Shown: piece after piece, positions 13,042-22,529 of the stretch | Layout of the letters: each line of letters opens with the position of its first letter | Numbering within the stretch: the first letter of the stretch is position 1 | NCBI GenBank assembly: GCA_964429385.1 | Contig: CAYSBR010000012.1 | Location: 5,059-69,058 of the forward strand | Reading direction: 5' to 3' | Source of the DNA: UBA2377 sp964429385 | GTDB lineage: Bacteria; Verrucomicrobiota; Verrucomicrobiia; Opitutales; Opitutaceae | Length of the DNA: 64,000 nt | Position numbers and translations under genes: made by a program | The notes under the pieces: model-generated | Seen by the model: only the letters and a program-made list of their open reading frames with translations | Told to the model about the DNA's origin: nothing | Database searches by the model: none

Positions 13042-14019
13042 ATGAAAGTCCTCGTCACGGGTGCGGCCGGGTTCATCGGCTATCACGTCAGCCGCCGGCT
13101 GGCGGAGACGCGGCGTTGCGACGTGCTGGGGGTGGACAATCTCAACGATTACTATCCCGTGGCGTTGAAGCGCGCCCGGCTGGAGCAGCTCGCGCCGCTG
13201 GATAAGTTCCGCTTTGTGCAGCTCGACTTGGCCGAGGCCGGCGCTTTCGCGGGGGTCTGCACGCATTTCAAGCCCGACTATGTCGTGCATCTCGGCGCGC
13301 AGGCCGGGGTGCGTTACAGCATCGAGAATCCTGGCGCCTATGTGCAGAGCAACCTGGTGGGGTTCGCCAACGTGCTCGAAGCCTGCCGGCGGCAGTCACC
13401 CAAGCATCTCGTGTTTGCCTCCAGCAGTAGTGTCTATGGCGCGGGAGCCCGGGTGCCGTTTCGCGAGGAGGCCGACACGGGCCGGCCGCTGTCCTTTTAC
13501 GCCGCGACCAAGCAGGCCAACGAGGCCATGGCCTACAGCTACGCGCACCTGCACGGTCTCGCCGTCACCGGTCTGCGTTTTTTCACGGTTTACGGCCCGT
13601 GGGGCCGGCCTGACATGACCCCGGTCCTGTTTGCCAAGGCGATTTGCGAGGGCCGACCGCTGCCGCTCTTCAATCACGGGAACAACCTGCGCGATTTCAC
13701 CTACGTGGACGACATCGTGGATGGGGTGCTCAAGGTGCTGCTGTATCCGCCGGCCGAACCGCCTGCTCCCCCCTACCGGATCTTCAATCTCGGGCACAAC
13801 CGCCCGGTGGAGATGAGGCTCTTCGTGCAGATGTTGGAACAACTGCTCGGGCGCACGGCCAACCTTGAGCTGCTTGGGCCGCAGCCCGGCGACATGCCCG
13901 AGACCTGCGCCGATCTCACCCGGATCCGGGCGGCGGTGGGCTATGAGCCGCGGGTTGCTCTGGAGGAAGGGCTTGGCCGCTTCCTCTCGTGGTTTGGAGA
14001 GTATTACCAGCTGGGTTGA
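13042..14019 (+). CDS. NAD-dependent sugar-nucleotide epimerase (UDP-glucuronate 4-epimerase-like)
   Basis: This 325-residue extended SDR has the NAD-binding TGAAGFIG at residues 6-13 and the catalytic YAATK (in SFYAATKQANEAMAYSYAH) near 153-157, with SSSVYGAG upstream. The DNLNDYYPVALKRARLEQL segment is typical of the UDP-glucuronate 4-epimerase branch that supplies galacturonate units for surface polysaccharide. Full length, normal start at MKVLVTGAAGFIG. No other polysaccharide genes flank it, so the pathway is uncertain. Confidence 0.9.
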   Translation: MKVLVTGAAGFIGYHVSRRLAETRRCDVLGVDNLNDYYPVALKRARLEQLAPLDKFRFVQLDLAEAGAFAGVCTHFKPDYVVHLGAQAGVRYSIENPGAYVQSNLVGFANVLEACRRQSPKHLVFASSSSVYGAGARVPFREEADTGRPLSFYAATKQANEAMAYSYAHLHGLAVTGLRFFTVYGPWGRPDMTPVLFAKAICEGRPLPLFNHGNNLRDFTYVDDIVDGVLKVLLYPPAEPPAPPYRIFNLGHNRPVEMRLFVQMLEQLLGRTANLELLGPQPGDMPETCADLTRIRAAVGYEPRVALEEGLGRFLSWFGEYYQLG

Positions 14020-14053
14020 GCCCGCGGGGCGTCGCCCGGGCCGCAGTTTTTGC

Positions 14054-14410
14054 ATGAAAACCATCCTCCTGCTCGTCGCCTCCAACATCTTCATGACTCT
14101 CGCCTGGTATGGGCACCTGAAGTTCAAGTTTCTTGAGGCCAAGCCGCTCATCATCGTCATTCTCGTATCGTGGGGCATCGCTCTGCTGGAATATTGCTTC
14201 ATGGTGCCGGCCAACCGGCACGGCTATCTGTCGGGCGCCTTCACCGGCTACCAGCTCAAGATCATCCAGGAGGTCATCACGCTGGCCGTGTTTGTCGTGT
14301 TTGCCTGGCTCGTGCTGAAGGAGCGCTTCACCTGGAATTATGGGGTAAGTTTCGGATTCCTGCTGCTTGCGGTTTACTTCGCCGTGGCCTTCAAGCCCGG
14401 CGCCTCCTGA
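14054..14410 (+). CDS. DUF486 family (DMT-like) small membrane protein
   Basis: The 118-residue product from the ATG at 14054 has four hydrophobic segments (about 3-17, 32-49, 75-92, 98-113) and the family pattern YGHLKFK...LLEYCFMVPANRHGY...QLKIIQEVITL. DUF486 proteins are single-domain relatives of the drug/metabolite transporters; no substrate is known. It begins 34 bases after the epimerase stop and is likely co-transcribed with it. Confidence 0.85.
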   Translation: MKTILLLVASNIFMTLAWYGHLKFKFLEAKPLIIVILVSWGIALLEYCFMVPANRHGYLSGAFTGYQLKIIQEVITLAVFVVFAWLVLKERFTWNYGVSFGFLLLAVYFAVAFKPGAS

Positions 14411-14533
14411 GCCGTCGGAATCCTGCCCGTGGGGGCCATACGCTTGTGGTTGATTTGGGCCCGCTGAAAAAAGCGGGTGGCGACCGACGATAATATTTGG
14501 CGGGCGCCGGGAGGTTGTTCTATCGCTGAACCC

Positions 14534-15205
14534 ATGGGTCTCATTCTCGCCTCCATTGCCGCGCTTCTGCCGATCATCAACCCGTTCAGCACGGCTCCGT
14601 TGTTCCTGGGCATCACAGACGGCTATACGGATGAAGAGCGGGCGCGGCAGGCGCGCAAGGGGGTGATCTACATGGTTGCGATTCTCGGCAGCTTTTTGGT
14701 GGGCGGCAGCTTCATCATGAACTTTTTTGGCTTGTCGCTGCCGGGTCTGCGGATCGCCGGCGGCATTCTGGTGGCCGGCGTCGGTATGCGCATGCTCTAC
14801 CCGCGGGATGACCACGAGCAGACCAAGGCCGAGGCGGCGGAGGCGAAAAAGAAGCGGGATGTCTCCTTTACCCCGCTGGCCATGCCCAGCCTGAGCGGTC
14901 CGGGCGCCATTTCCGTTACCATCGGGCTCACTTCCCTGGCCTCTTCCTGGCTGGATTACGTCAGCATCTTCATCGCCATCCTCGTGGTGGCGGGTATCAC
15001 TTATTTCATCCTGCGGGTTTCCGCCCGCTTGGTGCGGTATCTCGGGGTCAACGGTCTCCACGCCATGACCAAGATCATGGGTTTCCTGATCCTCTGTGTG
15101 GGGGTGCAGTTCATCGTCCGCGGCATCCACGGGGTGGCGAGCGATCCGGACCTGCTGCGCCAGCTGTATCAATCCTGGCAGGCACTCACCTTGGGGCAGG
15201 CCTGA
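14534..15205 (+). CDS. MarC family integral membrane protein
   Basis: 223 residues from the ATG at 14534. Six membrane segments are apparent, starting LILASIAALLPIINPFSTAPLFLGIT with the family NP motif and including PLAMPSLSGPGAISVTIGL near the middle. A charged loop (KAEAAEAKKKRD) divides the two halves. MarC proteins have no firm function; the old link to multiple antibiotic resistance was withdrawn. A second, more diverged MarC gene lies at 62729-63310. Confidence 0.9.
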   Translation: MGLILASIAALLPIINPFSTAPLFLGITDGYTDEERARQARKGVIYMVAILGSFLVGGSFIMNFFGLSLPGLRIAGGILVAGVGMRMLYPRDDHEQTKAEAAEAKKKRDVSFTPLAMPSLSGPGAISVTIGLTSLASSWLDYVSIFIAILVVAGITYFILRVSARLVRYLGVNGLHAMTKIMGFLILCVGVQFIVRGIHGVASDPDLLRQLYQSWQALTLGQA

Positions 15206-15272
15206 TTCCCGCCAGTTTGGCCTGTCGGAAAACCAATCCGGCCTTGCGCGGCCAGACCGGTCGCGAAAGGCT

Positions 15273-15292
15273 GCTGACATAACGCTGTCAGC
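15273..15292. promoter_or_regulatory. Palindromic operator candidate upstream of recA
   Basis: GCTGACA and TGTCAGC form a perfect 7-base dyad around TAACGC, 41 bases before the recA start. Its position fits a LexA-type SOS operator. The sequence is neither the CTGT-N8-ACAG nor the GAAC-N4-GTTC type, so recognition by LexA is inference. Confidence 0.5.
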
Positions 15293-15333
15293 CTCCCGGG
15301 CTAGACTCCACGCAACTCCCATCCATTCCCTCC

Positions 15334-16401
15334 ATGTCCAAAGCCGCTCCCGCCAAAACCACCGCCGCTCTCGCCGCCAACACCGCGCGCGACAAGAACA
15401 TCGAACTCGCGCTCTCCTCCATCACCAAGCAGTTCGGCGAAGGCTCCATCATGCGTCTCGGCAGCAATGCCAAGATGAAGGTCGAAACGCTCTCCACCGG
15501 CTCGCTGGCCGTGGACCTTGCCCTCGGCGTCGGCGGACTGCCCAAGGGCCGCATCATCGAGATCTACGGTCCGGAATCTTCCGGTAAGACGACCTTTTGT
15601 CTCAGTGTCATCGCCGAGGCGCAGAAAAAGGGTGGTCTCGCCGCCTTCATTGACGTCGAACACGCCCTTGATCCCAAGTATGCGCGCGTCGTGGGCGTGA
15701 ATCTTGACGACCTCCTCGTGTCGCAGCCCGATTCCGGTGAAGATGCGCTCAACATCATGGAGACGCTCATCCGCTCCAACTCGATTGATGTCATCGTGCT
15801 CGATTCGGTCGCCGCCCTCACGACGCGCGCCGAGCTCGATGGCCAGATGGGTGATGCCACCGTGGGCGCGCAGGCCCGCCTCATGTCGCAGGCCATGCGC
15901 CGGCTCACCGCCGTCGTTAGCAAGACCAATTGCGTGTGCATCTTCACCAATCAGATCCGTGAGAAGATCGGCGTCATGTTCGGCAATCCCGAGACGACCT
16001 CCGGTGGCCGGGCGTTGAAGTTCTTCGCCAGCGTTCGTGTCGATATCCGCCGCAAGGACCAGATCAAAACCCCCGAGGGCAAGGTCGTGGGCAACCGCAC
16101 CAAGATCAAGGTCGTGAAGAACAAGGTGGCTCCGCCGTTCACCGAGGCCGAGTTCGACATCATGTATGACGAGGGCATCTCCAAGATCGGCTCGATCCTC
16201 GACCTCGGTCTGGAGCACAAGATCCTCGAAAAGAAGGGCGCCTGGATTTCCTACGAGGGCAATCTCGTCGGTCAGGGGCGCGACGCGGCCAAGCAGGCGC
16301 TCCGGGAAAAACCCGAACTCGCCGAGAAGCTCTCCCAGGCCATCCTCGCGAAGGTGGATGTGCGCGGCGGCGAGACTGTCACCGGCGAAGCCGAGGAGTA
16401 A
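15334..16401 (+). CDS. recA: Recombinase RecA
   Basis: RecA forms ATP-dependent filaments on single-stranded DNA, promotes strand exchange and triggers LexA self-cleavage. The 355-residue product has Walker A GPESSGKTTF (about 82-91), Walker B VIVLDSVAAL, the L2-loop region FTNQIREKIGVMFGNPETTSGGRALKFF and the usual C-terminal domain. The N-terminus has a longer Ala/Lys-rich lead (SKAAPAKTTAALAANTARDKN) than the E. coli protein. The start is preceded by CCATTCCCTCC and not by a Shine-Dalgarno sequence. Confidence 0.99.
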   Translation: MSKAAPAKTTAALAANTARDKNIELALSSITKQFGEGSIMRLGSNAKMKVETLSTGSLAVDLALGVGGLPKGRIIEIYGPESSGKTTFCLSVIAEAQKKGGLAAFIDVEHALDPKYARVVGVNLDDLLVSQPDSGEDALNIMETLIRSNSIDVIVLDSVAALTTRAELDGQMGDATVGAQARLMSQAMRRLTAVVSKTNCVCIFTNQIREKIGVMFGNPETTSGGRALKFFASVRVDIRRKDQIKTPEGKVVGNRTKIKVVKNKVAPPFTEAEFDIMYDEGISKIGSILDLGLEHKILEKKGAWISYEGNLVGQGRDAAKQALREKPELAEKLSQAILAKVDVRGGETVTGEAEE

Positions 16402-16416
16402 GCGGGCGCGGGAATC

Positions 16417-17313
16417 ATGCCCTCGTCTCCCCTGCTCTCCCGAGACGACATCCAGATCCGTGACCCGTTCGTGCTGCCGGTGGCGGCCGAGCGGGTTTAC
16501 TATTTGTATGGCACGACCGACCGGGAGCCTTGCCGTGAGGATGCAGGCACAGGTTTCGATGCCTACCGCAGTCGTGACCTCGTGCAATGGGAGGGGCCGT
16601 TCCCGGTGTTCCGGCCTCAACCGGGGTTCTGGGGCACGCACCATTTCTGGGCACCGGAAGTCCATGTCTGGCGCGGCCGCTATTTCATGTTCGCCAGCTT
16701 CAAGGGCGAAGCCCGCCACCGTGGCACGCAAATCCTGGTCGCCGATCATCCACTCGGCCGGTTCGTGCCGCACAGCGAGGGCGCGCTGACTCCCGCCGAT
16801 GCGGACTGCCTCGATGGCACGCTTTACGTCGATCCGGACGGGATGCCCTGGATGATTTTCAGCCGTGACTGGCCGGCGATTCGCATCGGGCGTTATTCCG
16901 CCGTGCCACTCACGGACGACCTGCGTGCGACCACCGGCGGGCCGATTGATCTGTTTCCTGTCAACGCCGCGCCATGGGTTGCTGTGCCGCCGTGGGCCAA
17001 GGATGGGCCGTGTTATGTGGCCGATGGGGCCTTTCCCTTTCATACGGCTGAGGGTGAACTCTGCCTGTTGTTTTCAAGCTGGAGCCGGTCGGGCTACGCC
17101 ACGGCCGTCGCGCGCAGCGCATCCCGCACGCTTGCCGGTCCGTGGACTTTTGATGCCGTGCCGCTTTTCGACCGCAATGGCGGCCACGCCATGCTTTTCA
17201 CGGATTTTTCGGGTCGGCGTCAGTTGACGCTGCATCAGCCCAATGATCCGCCACCCGAGCATCCCTGTTTCTTTACCTGCGATGAAGTGGACGGCGTGCT
17301 GCGGCTGCGTTGA
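16417..17313 (+). CDS. Glycoside hydrolase family 43-like protein
   Basis: The 298-residue product has the five-bladed propeller layout of GH43. The N-terminal IRDPFVLPV holds the first expected acidic residue (general base region), WAPEVHVWRGRYFMFAS a second, and DADCLDGTLYVDPDGMPWMIFSRDW the pattern expected for the third blade. GH43 enzymes cleave arabinosides or xylosides. There is no signal peptide, so it probably acts on imported oligosaccharides. It starts 16 bases after recA, probably by chance. The substrate is unknown. Confidence 0.78.
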   Translation: MPSSPLLSRDDIQIRDPFVLPVAAERVYYLYGTTDREPCREDAGTGFDAYRSRDLVQWEGPFPVFRPQPGFWGTHHFWAPEVHVWRGRYFMFASFKGEARHRGTQILVADHPLGRFVPHSEGALTPADADCLDGTLYVDPDGMPWMIFSRDWPAIRIGRYSAVPLTDDLRATTGGPIDLFPVNAAPWVAVPPWAKDGPCYVADGAFPFHTAEGELCLLFSSWSRSGYATAVARSASRTLAGPWTFDAVPLFDRNGGHAMLFTDFSGRRQLTLHQPNDPPPEHPCFFTCDEVDGVLRLR

Positions 17314-17322
17314 TCTCATGCC

Positions 17323-17925
17323 ATGATGCGACGTTTTTTACTGCTGTGCCTCGGGTTGTACATTGCGACGTTGGCTTATGCGGATGTCACGGTGCGCGTA
17401 GTGATGACGACGGATCGGGGAGAAATCGAATTCGAGCTGTATCCTGAAAAAGCCCCGCGCACGGTCGCGAATTTTCTCCGTTACGTGGATGCCGGATTTT
17501 ATGACGGCGGCTTTTTTCACCGCACGGTGAAACTGGCCGCGCAGGAGGGGATTCCCATCAAAATTGAAGTCATCCAGGGAGGCACGAACCCGGCGCGCAA
17601 AGCGGAGGAAGGCTTGCCGATTGCGCTGGAGCGCACGCGCGACACCGGCCTGCAGCATCGCGATGGCGTGATTTCTATGGCTCGGCTTGAGCCCGATACC
17701 GGGCTCACGGATTTTTTCATCTGCATCGGCGATCAACCGGAGCTCGACTTCGGGGGGCGTCGCAACCCCGACGGGCAGGGTTTTGCGGCCTTCGGCCGCG
17801 TCGTGCGCGGGATCGGGCTCACCCGGGTCATCCATCAGGCTCCCGCTGAAGGGCAGAAGCTTTCCCCGCCGGTGGCGATCCTCTCGATCCGGCGCATGGA
17901 TTCTTCGCGTTCGGACATCAGGTGA
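17323..17925 (+). CDS. Exported cyclophilin-type peptidyl-prolyl isomerase
   Basis: The 200-residue product starts with a signal peptide (MMRRFLLLCLGLYIATLAYA), so it should work in the periplasm. Cyclophilin features are TDRGEIEFELYPEKAPRTVANFL, FFHRTV (catalytic Arg), VIQGGTNP (Gln), GVISMAR and the C-terminal FGRVVRGI. An insertion of about ten residues separates FHRTV from the QGG strand, and DFGGRRNPDGQ adds a loop. An ATG at 17326 is an alternative start. Confidence 0.88.
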   Translation: MMRRFLLLCLGLYIATLAYADVTVRVVMTTDRGEIEFELYPEKAPRTVANFLRYVDAGFYDGGFFHRTVKLAAQEGIPIKIEVIQGGTNPARKAEEGLPIALERTRDTGLQHRDGVISMARLEPDTGLTDFFICIGDQPELDFGGRRNPDGQGFAAFGRVVRGIGLTRVIHQAPAEGQKLSPPVAILSIRRMDSSRSDIR

Positions 17926-18019
17926 CGTGCTGGACCCGATAGGGCCGACTAACAGTTGCGGGCCGGTGTTTTTGTCCGTTGCGGGCGGGTGGGTCGCCTG
18001 TTGAATTTCCGGTTCACGC

Positions 18020-18772
18020 ATGTCCGGAGCCCACGATCATCCCGACCGCTCCCTGCCGGCCCCGGCCGGCCCGCCGGTCTTTCATGCCCGCGGCCTCAGC
18101 AAATCCTACGGTGCAGGCGAAGCCGTGGTGCATGCGCTTGCGGAGGTGAATCTCGATTGTCATGCCGGGGAATTCATCGTCGTCCTCGGCGCTTCCGGCA
18201 GTGGCAAATCCACGCTGCTCAATCTGCTCGGCGGGCTCGATTCACCAAGCGGCGGCACGCTGCATTATGATGGCTGGGATCTCGGCGGCGCGGATGAGGA
18301 CGGACTCACCCTTTACCGGCGCAACAGCGTCGGCTTCGTTTTTCAGTTCTACAATCTCATCCCCAGCCTCACCGCGCGTGAAAACGTCGCGCTTATCACG
18401 GAGATTGCGCCCGAGCCGATGGAGCCCGAGGAGGCGTTGCGGCTTGTGGGACTGGAGGCACGCATGGATCATTTTCCGGCGCAGCTTTCCGGCGGCGAGC
18501 AGCAGCGCGTGGCCATTGCGCGCGCCATCGCCAAGCGCCCGGCCGTGCTCATGTGCGATGAACCCACCGGCGCGCTCGATGTGCGCACCGGCATCCTCGT
18601 GCTTGAGGCCATCGAGCGCATCAACCGCGAGCTCGGCACACTCACGCTGGTCATCACGCATAATGCTGTGATGGCGGAGATGGCCGACCGCGTGCTCACG
18701 CTTTCCGATGGGCGCATCACCGGCGAGCGGCGCAACGCGCACCGGGCCGCCGCCCGCACCCTGCAATGGTGA
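18020..18772 (+). CDS. ABC transporter ATP-binding protein (LolD/MacB type)
   Basis: The 250-residue ATPase has Walker A GASGSGKST (about 59-67), Q-loop in FVFQFYNLIPSL, signature LSGGEQQRVAIARAI, Walker B LMCDEPTGALD and the switch His in LVITHNAVM. The first gene of a three-gene set with an FtsX-type permease and a membrane-fusion protein, it should power export of a molecule or lipoprotein rather than uptake. Confidence 0.93.
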   Translation: MSGAHDHPDRSLPAPAGPPVFHARGLSKSYGAGEAVVHALAEVNLDCHAGEFIVVLGASGSGKSTLLNLLGGLDSPSGGTLHYDGWDLGGADEDGLTLYRRNSVGFVFQFYNLIPSLTARENVALITEIAPEPMEPEEALRLVGLEARMDHFPAQLSGGEQQRVAIARAIAKRPAVLMCDEPTGALDVRTGILVLEAIERINRELGTLTLVITHNAVMAEMADRVLTLSDGRITGERRNAHRAAARTLQW

Positions 18773-18778
18773 GCCGTC

Positions 18779-21145
18779 ATGAGCCTGCTCAACCGCAAAC
18801 TGTTCCGTGACCTGCGCGCGCTGAAGTCACAGGCCCTGGCGGTGGCGCTCGTGATGGCCTGCGGCCTCACGATGATGATCATGACGCGCAGCCTCATCCT
18901 CTCGCTGGAGAGCACGCGCGACGCCTATTATCAGGACCATCGTTTTGCGGAGGTGTTTGCCCGGCTCAAGCGCGCGCCACAGGCCGTGGCGGGGGAGCTG
19001 GCCGCCATCCCGGGTGTCGCGGTGGTCGAGACGGGAATCGCCCTGCAGGCCACGCTTGACCTGCCGGGTACGGTGGAGCCGGCAACCGGGCTTATCCAAT
19101 CGCTCCCGGAGCGCGGTGAACTCCGGCTTAACCGGCTTTACCTGCGTCGCGGCCGTTTGCTGGCCGGCCGCGGCTCCTCGGGTGAGATTCTCGCCAGCGA
19201 GGCCTTCGCCGAGGCCAACGGCCTCAAGCCCGGGGATGAAATCTCCGCCGTGCTTTACGGACGCCGGCAGACTTTTCGCATCGCCGGCATCGTTCTTTCG
19301 CCGGAGTTCGTCTTCGAGGCGCCACCGGGATCGGCGCTGCCCAACAACAAAACCTACGGCGTATTCTGGCTGCCCTACCAGGAGCTGGCTGCCGCCAGTA
19401 ATCTCGACGGCGCCTTCAACAACGTCTCGCTCACGCTCGCTCCCGGTGCGGCGGAGGAATCCGTCATCGCCGCGGTGGACCGTGTGTTGCAGCCTTATGG
19501 CGGGCGCGGTGCCTACGGACGCGAATCCCATCCTTCGCACACCCGGCTGCGCGATGAAATCAAGGTCCTGCAAGGGCTTTCCGTGGGCTTTCCGCTCGTT
19601 TTCCTCAGCGTCGCGGCGTTCATGACCAATGCCGTCATGAGCCGGCAGATCACGCTTCAGCGTGAGCAGATCGCGATGTTGAAAGCCTGTGGCTTCGCCA
19701 ACCGCGAGATCGGCTGGCACTACCTGAAGTTCACGCTCGTCATTGTCGTCGCGGGCACCGCGCTCGGCACACTGGGCGGCGTGATGCTCGGCCATCGGTT
19801 GGTGGAAATGTTTCATCTGTTTTTCCGCTTTCCTCTGCTCGAATTTCAGCTCGCGCAAGGCGTGTTGGTCGCGGCGATCCTCGTGTGCGCCCTCGCCGCC
19901 GTCATCGGCGTCTGGGGAGCGGTGCGACGCGCGGTGCGCCTGCCGCCGGCCGAGGCGATGCGTCCGGAGCCGCCGGCGAGTTTCCGGCCGGCGCTGGCTG
20001 AGCGGCTGGGGTTGACCCGCGCGCTCACCCCCACTTTGCGAATGGCCTTGCGCAACATCGAGCGCCGGCCGGCCCGCGCCGTGCTCACCTGCATCGCGCT
20101 GGCCCTCGCGACGGGCATCCTCGTCGTGCCCAGCTCGTTTCGCGACGGCATCAATCACGTGCTCGATTATCAATGGGATCAAATCCAACGGCAGACAGTA
20201 TTTGTGGCGCTCATCGAGCCTGGCCCGATGCGAACGCTGGCGGATCTCCGTGCCCTGCCCGGTGTGGTGCACGCCGAGCCGGTGCGCGCCGCTCCGGTGG
20301 AACTGCGGGCCGGCAATCTGTATCGCCGGCTCACGCTCAGCGGATTGCCGCCGGACGCGGAGTTGAACCGGGTGATTGATGCCCGCGGGCGCCGGCTCGT
20401 GCTGCCGCCGCAGGGTATCGTGCTTTCCGCCAAGCTGGCCGAAGTGCTCGGAGTGGCCCCGGGCGATCCTCTCCGCATCCGTGTGCTGGATGGCAAGCGA
20501 CCGGAGCGCGTGGTGCCCATCGCGGCGCTCTCGGAAGACTTTGCCGGCACCGCCGCGTTCATGGACATTGACGCGCTGAACCGGCTGCTTGGTGAAGGCG
20601 ACCGCATCTCCGGCGCCTACCTCACGGTGGCGGGCGGGCGCTGGCATGAGTTTTTGCGGGCGACGAAAAAAACGCCGCGCATCGGCAATGTCGTCATCAA
20701 GGAGGCCATTCGCGAAAGCTTCCGCAAGACCACCGCGGAGAGCATCGGTCTCATCCAGAAAATCTACCTCACCTTCGCCACGGTGGTGGCCTTCGGGATC
20801 GTTTATAACAGCGCCCGCATCTCGCTCTCCGAGCGGCAGCGCGAGCTCGCCACGCTCCGTGTGGTGGGGTTCAGCCGCGGTGAAGTCGGCGCCGTGCTCG
20901 TGGGTGAGCTTGTGCTGCTTACGCTCATCGCCCTGCCCTTCGGATTGCTCATCGGATCCGGGCTGGCCAATGCGATTCTCCAGACGGTGAACAACGAGTT
21001 CGTGCGGCTGCCGCTCATTCTCACTCCGGCGAACTACGCTTTCGCTGTGCTTGTGGTGGCGGTGGCCTCCATCCTCTCCGCCATCCTTGCCTGCCGCCGG
21101 CTCAACCAGCTTGACCTCGTCGGCGTGCTGAAAGCCCGCGACTGA
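18779..21145 (+). CDS. FtsX-like ABC transporter permease
   Basis: The 788-residue permease starts 6 bases after the ATPase. It has an N-terminal membrane helix (about residues 17-40), a large periplasmic MacB-like domain, and two FtsX blocks: one around 260-400 (FPLVFLSVAAFMTNAVMSRQITLQREQIAMLKACGF and following helices) and one around 640-788 (LSERQRELATLRVVGFSRGEVGAVLVGEL onward). This duplicated form is typical of MacB-family exporters. The transported substrate is not evident. Confidence 0.9.
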   Translation: MSLLNRKLFRDLRALKSQALAVALVMACGLTMMIMTRSLILSLESTRDAYYQDHRFAEVFARLKRAPQAVAGELAAIPGVAVVETGIALQATLDLPGTVEPATGLIQSLPERGELRLNRLYLRRGRLLAGRGSSGEILASEAFAEANGLKPGDEISAVLYGRRQTFRIAGIVLSPEFVFEAPPGSALPNNKTYGVFWLPYQELAAASNLDGAFNNVSLTLAPGAAEESVIAAVDRVLQPYGGRGAYGRESHPSHTRLRDEIKVLQGLSVGFPLVFLSVAAFMTNAVMSRQITLQREQIAMLKACGFANREIGWHYLKFTLVIVVAGTALGTLGGVMLGHRLVEMFHLFFRFPLLEFQLAQGVLVAAILVCALAAVIGVWGAVRRAVRLPPAEAMRPEPPASFRPALAERLGLTRALTPTLRMALRNIERRPARAVLTCIALALATGILVVPSSFRDGINHVLDYQWDQIQRQTVFVALIEPGPMRTLADLRALPGVVHAEPVRAAPVELRAGNLYRRLTLSGLPPDAELNRVIDARGRRLVLPPQGIVLSAKLAEVLGVAPGDPLRIRVLDGKRPERVVPIAALSEDFAGTAAFMDIDALNRLLGEGDRISGAYLTVAGGRWHEFLRATKKTPRIGNVVIKEAIRESFRKTTAESIGLIQKIYLTFATVVAFGIVYNSARISLSERQRELATLRVVGFSRGEVGAVLVGELVLLTLIALPFGLLIGSGLANAILQTVNNEFVRLPLILTPANYAFAVLVVAVASILSAILACRRLNQLDLVGVLKARD

Positions 21146-21153
21146 TTTTTCCC

Positions 21154-22395
21154 ATGCCTCCTCCCGTTCGCAAAAACCACCCGTCCCACCGCCGCTGGTC
21201 GCGGCGTCTGCCCTGGATCGGCGGCGCGTTGCTCGCGCTGTTGATTGCCGTCGGTCTCTGGCCCAAGCCGTTGCCGGTGGAGACCGCGCCGGTGGCGCGC
21301 GGGCCGCTGGCTGTCACGGTGGACGAGGAAGGCATGACACGCGTGAAGCACCAATACGTCGTGTCCAGCCCCGTGGCCGGACAATTGCGCCGCATCGAAC
21401 TGAAGCCCGGAGCCGTGGTGGTGGCGGGTGAAACCGTGCTCGCCGTGCTGGAGACAAAGGAGGCCGACCTGCTCGATGCCAGCGGCGAGGCGCAGGCGCG
21501 CGCGCGGGTGAGTGCGGCGGCGGCGAGGTTGGAACTCACCGCGGCCCAGCGCATCCGGGCCCGGGCGGCGGCGACTCAGGCCGGCAGTGATCGCGACCGG
21601 CTCGCGACCCTGTTTCAGGGTGGCTCGCTTTCCCGTCAGGAGATGGACCTGGCGGAAACCCAGGCGCTGACTGCGGAGCAGGAAGCGCGCGCGGCGGAGT
21701 TTGCCTTGCAGGTTGCGGAATTTGAACTCGCTCAAGCGAAGGCGGTCTTGCTGCGCGGGCAAAACGCCGAAGCCGCGACGCGCGGTGAACCATTGGTGAT
21801 CACATCGCCTGTCAGTGGCCGCGTGTTGCGTGTGTTTCAGGAAAGCTCCCGGGTGGTGCCCGCGGGCTTTCCTCTGCTGGAGGTGGGTGATCCCACCGAT
21901 CTTGAAGCGCGCATCGAAGTGCTCTCGCGCGATGGCGTGGCGATCCGCCCCGGCGCGCGGGTGCAGCTGGAGCAATGGGGCGGTGGCCGTCCGCTGGAGG
22001 CGCGGGTGCGCTGGGTGGAGCCGGCGGCGTTCACTAAAATCTCGGCCCTTGGGGTCGAGGAGCAGCGGGTGAATGTGATCGTGGACCTTGTGGATCCGCT
22101 GGCTATGCGCCCCACCCTCGGTGACGCTTATCGTGTCGAGGCGCGCATCATCACCTGGGAAGGCACCGATGTGCTGCAGGTGCCGGCGGGTGCGCTCTTC
22201 CAGCGCGGCGCGGTTTGGCAGACCTATGTGCTCGCGAGCGGCCGCGCGCAGTTGCGGGAAGTGCGCACCGGCCACGGCAACGGGCTCGCGACGGAAATTC
22301 TCGAAGGCTTGAAAGAAGGCGACCGCGTGATCGTTTATCCCGGCGACAAGATCGTAGATGGATCCCGGGTGAAGCCGATCGTGGTGGCTGAATGA
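21154..22395 (+). CDS. HlyD/RND-type periplasmic adaptor (membrane fusion protein)
   Basis: The 413-residue protein has an N-terminal membrane anchor (about residues 20-37, IGGALLALLIAVGLW), a barrel-sandwich part (VTVDEEGMTRVKHQYVVSSPVAGQLRRIELKPGAVVVAGETVLAVLE), an Ala/Gln/Arg-rich helical hairpin (about 100-200) and C-terminal beta barrels ending in EGLKEGDRVIVYPGDKI. It should link the inner-membrane ABC pump to an outer-membrane channel, which is not encoded nearby. It starts 8 bases after the permease and ends the operon. Confidence 0.92.
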   Translation: MPPPVRKNHPSHRRWSRRLPWIGGALLALLIAVGLWPKPLPVETAPVARGPLAVTVDEEGMTRVKHQYVVSSPVAGQLRRIELKPGAVVVAGETVLAVLETKEADLLDASGEAQARARVSAAAARLELTAAQRIRARAAATQAGSDRDRLATLFQGGSLSRQEMDLAETQALTAEQEARAAEFALQVAEFELAQAKAVLLRGQNAEAATRGEPLVITSPVSGRVLRVFQESSRVVPAGFPLLEVGDPTDLEARIEVLSRDGVAIRPGARVQLEQWGGGRPLEARVRWVEPAAFTKISALGVEEQRVNVIVDLVDPLAMRPTLGDAYRVEARIITWEGTDVLQVPAGALFQRGAVWQTYVLASGRAQLREVRTGHGNGLATEILEGLKEGDRVIVYPGDKIVDGSRVKPIVVAE

Positions 22396-22529
22396 CGCCA
22401 GCTGCACTGAGCCGGAAGCATGCTGCCGGAAATGACCGGTCCGATGCAGATAGATTAAGTGCCAGAGTGCATTGGAAAGGGCGCAGCTCTTTGATGCGCT
22501 GTTTCTGCTTCGCCAAAAACTTCGCATGA

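Noticed and set aside
14460..14477. Hairpin CCCGCT/AGCGGG before marC as a terminator
   Set aside because: Short stem and no T-run on either strand; not strong enough to list.
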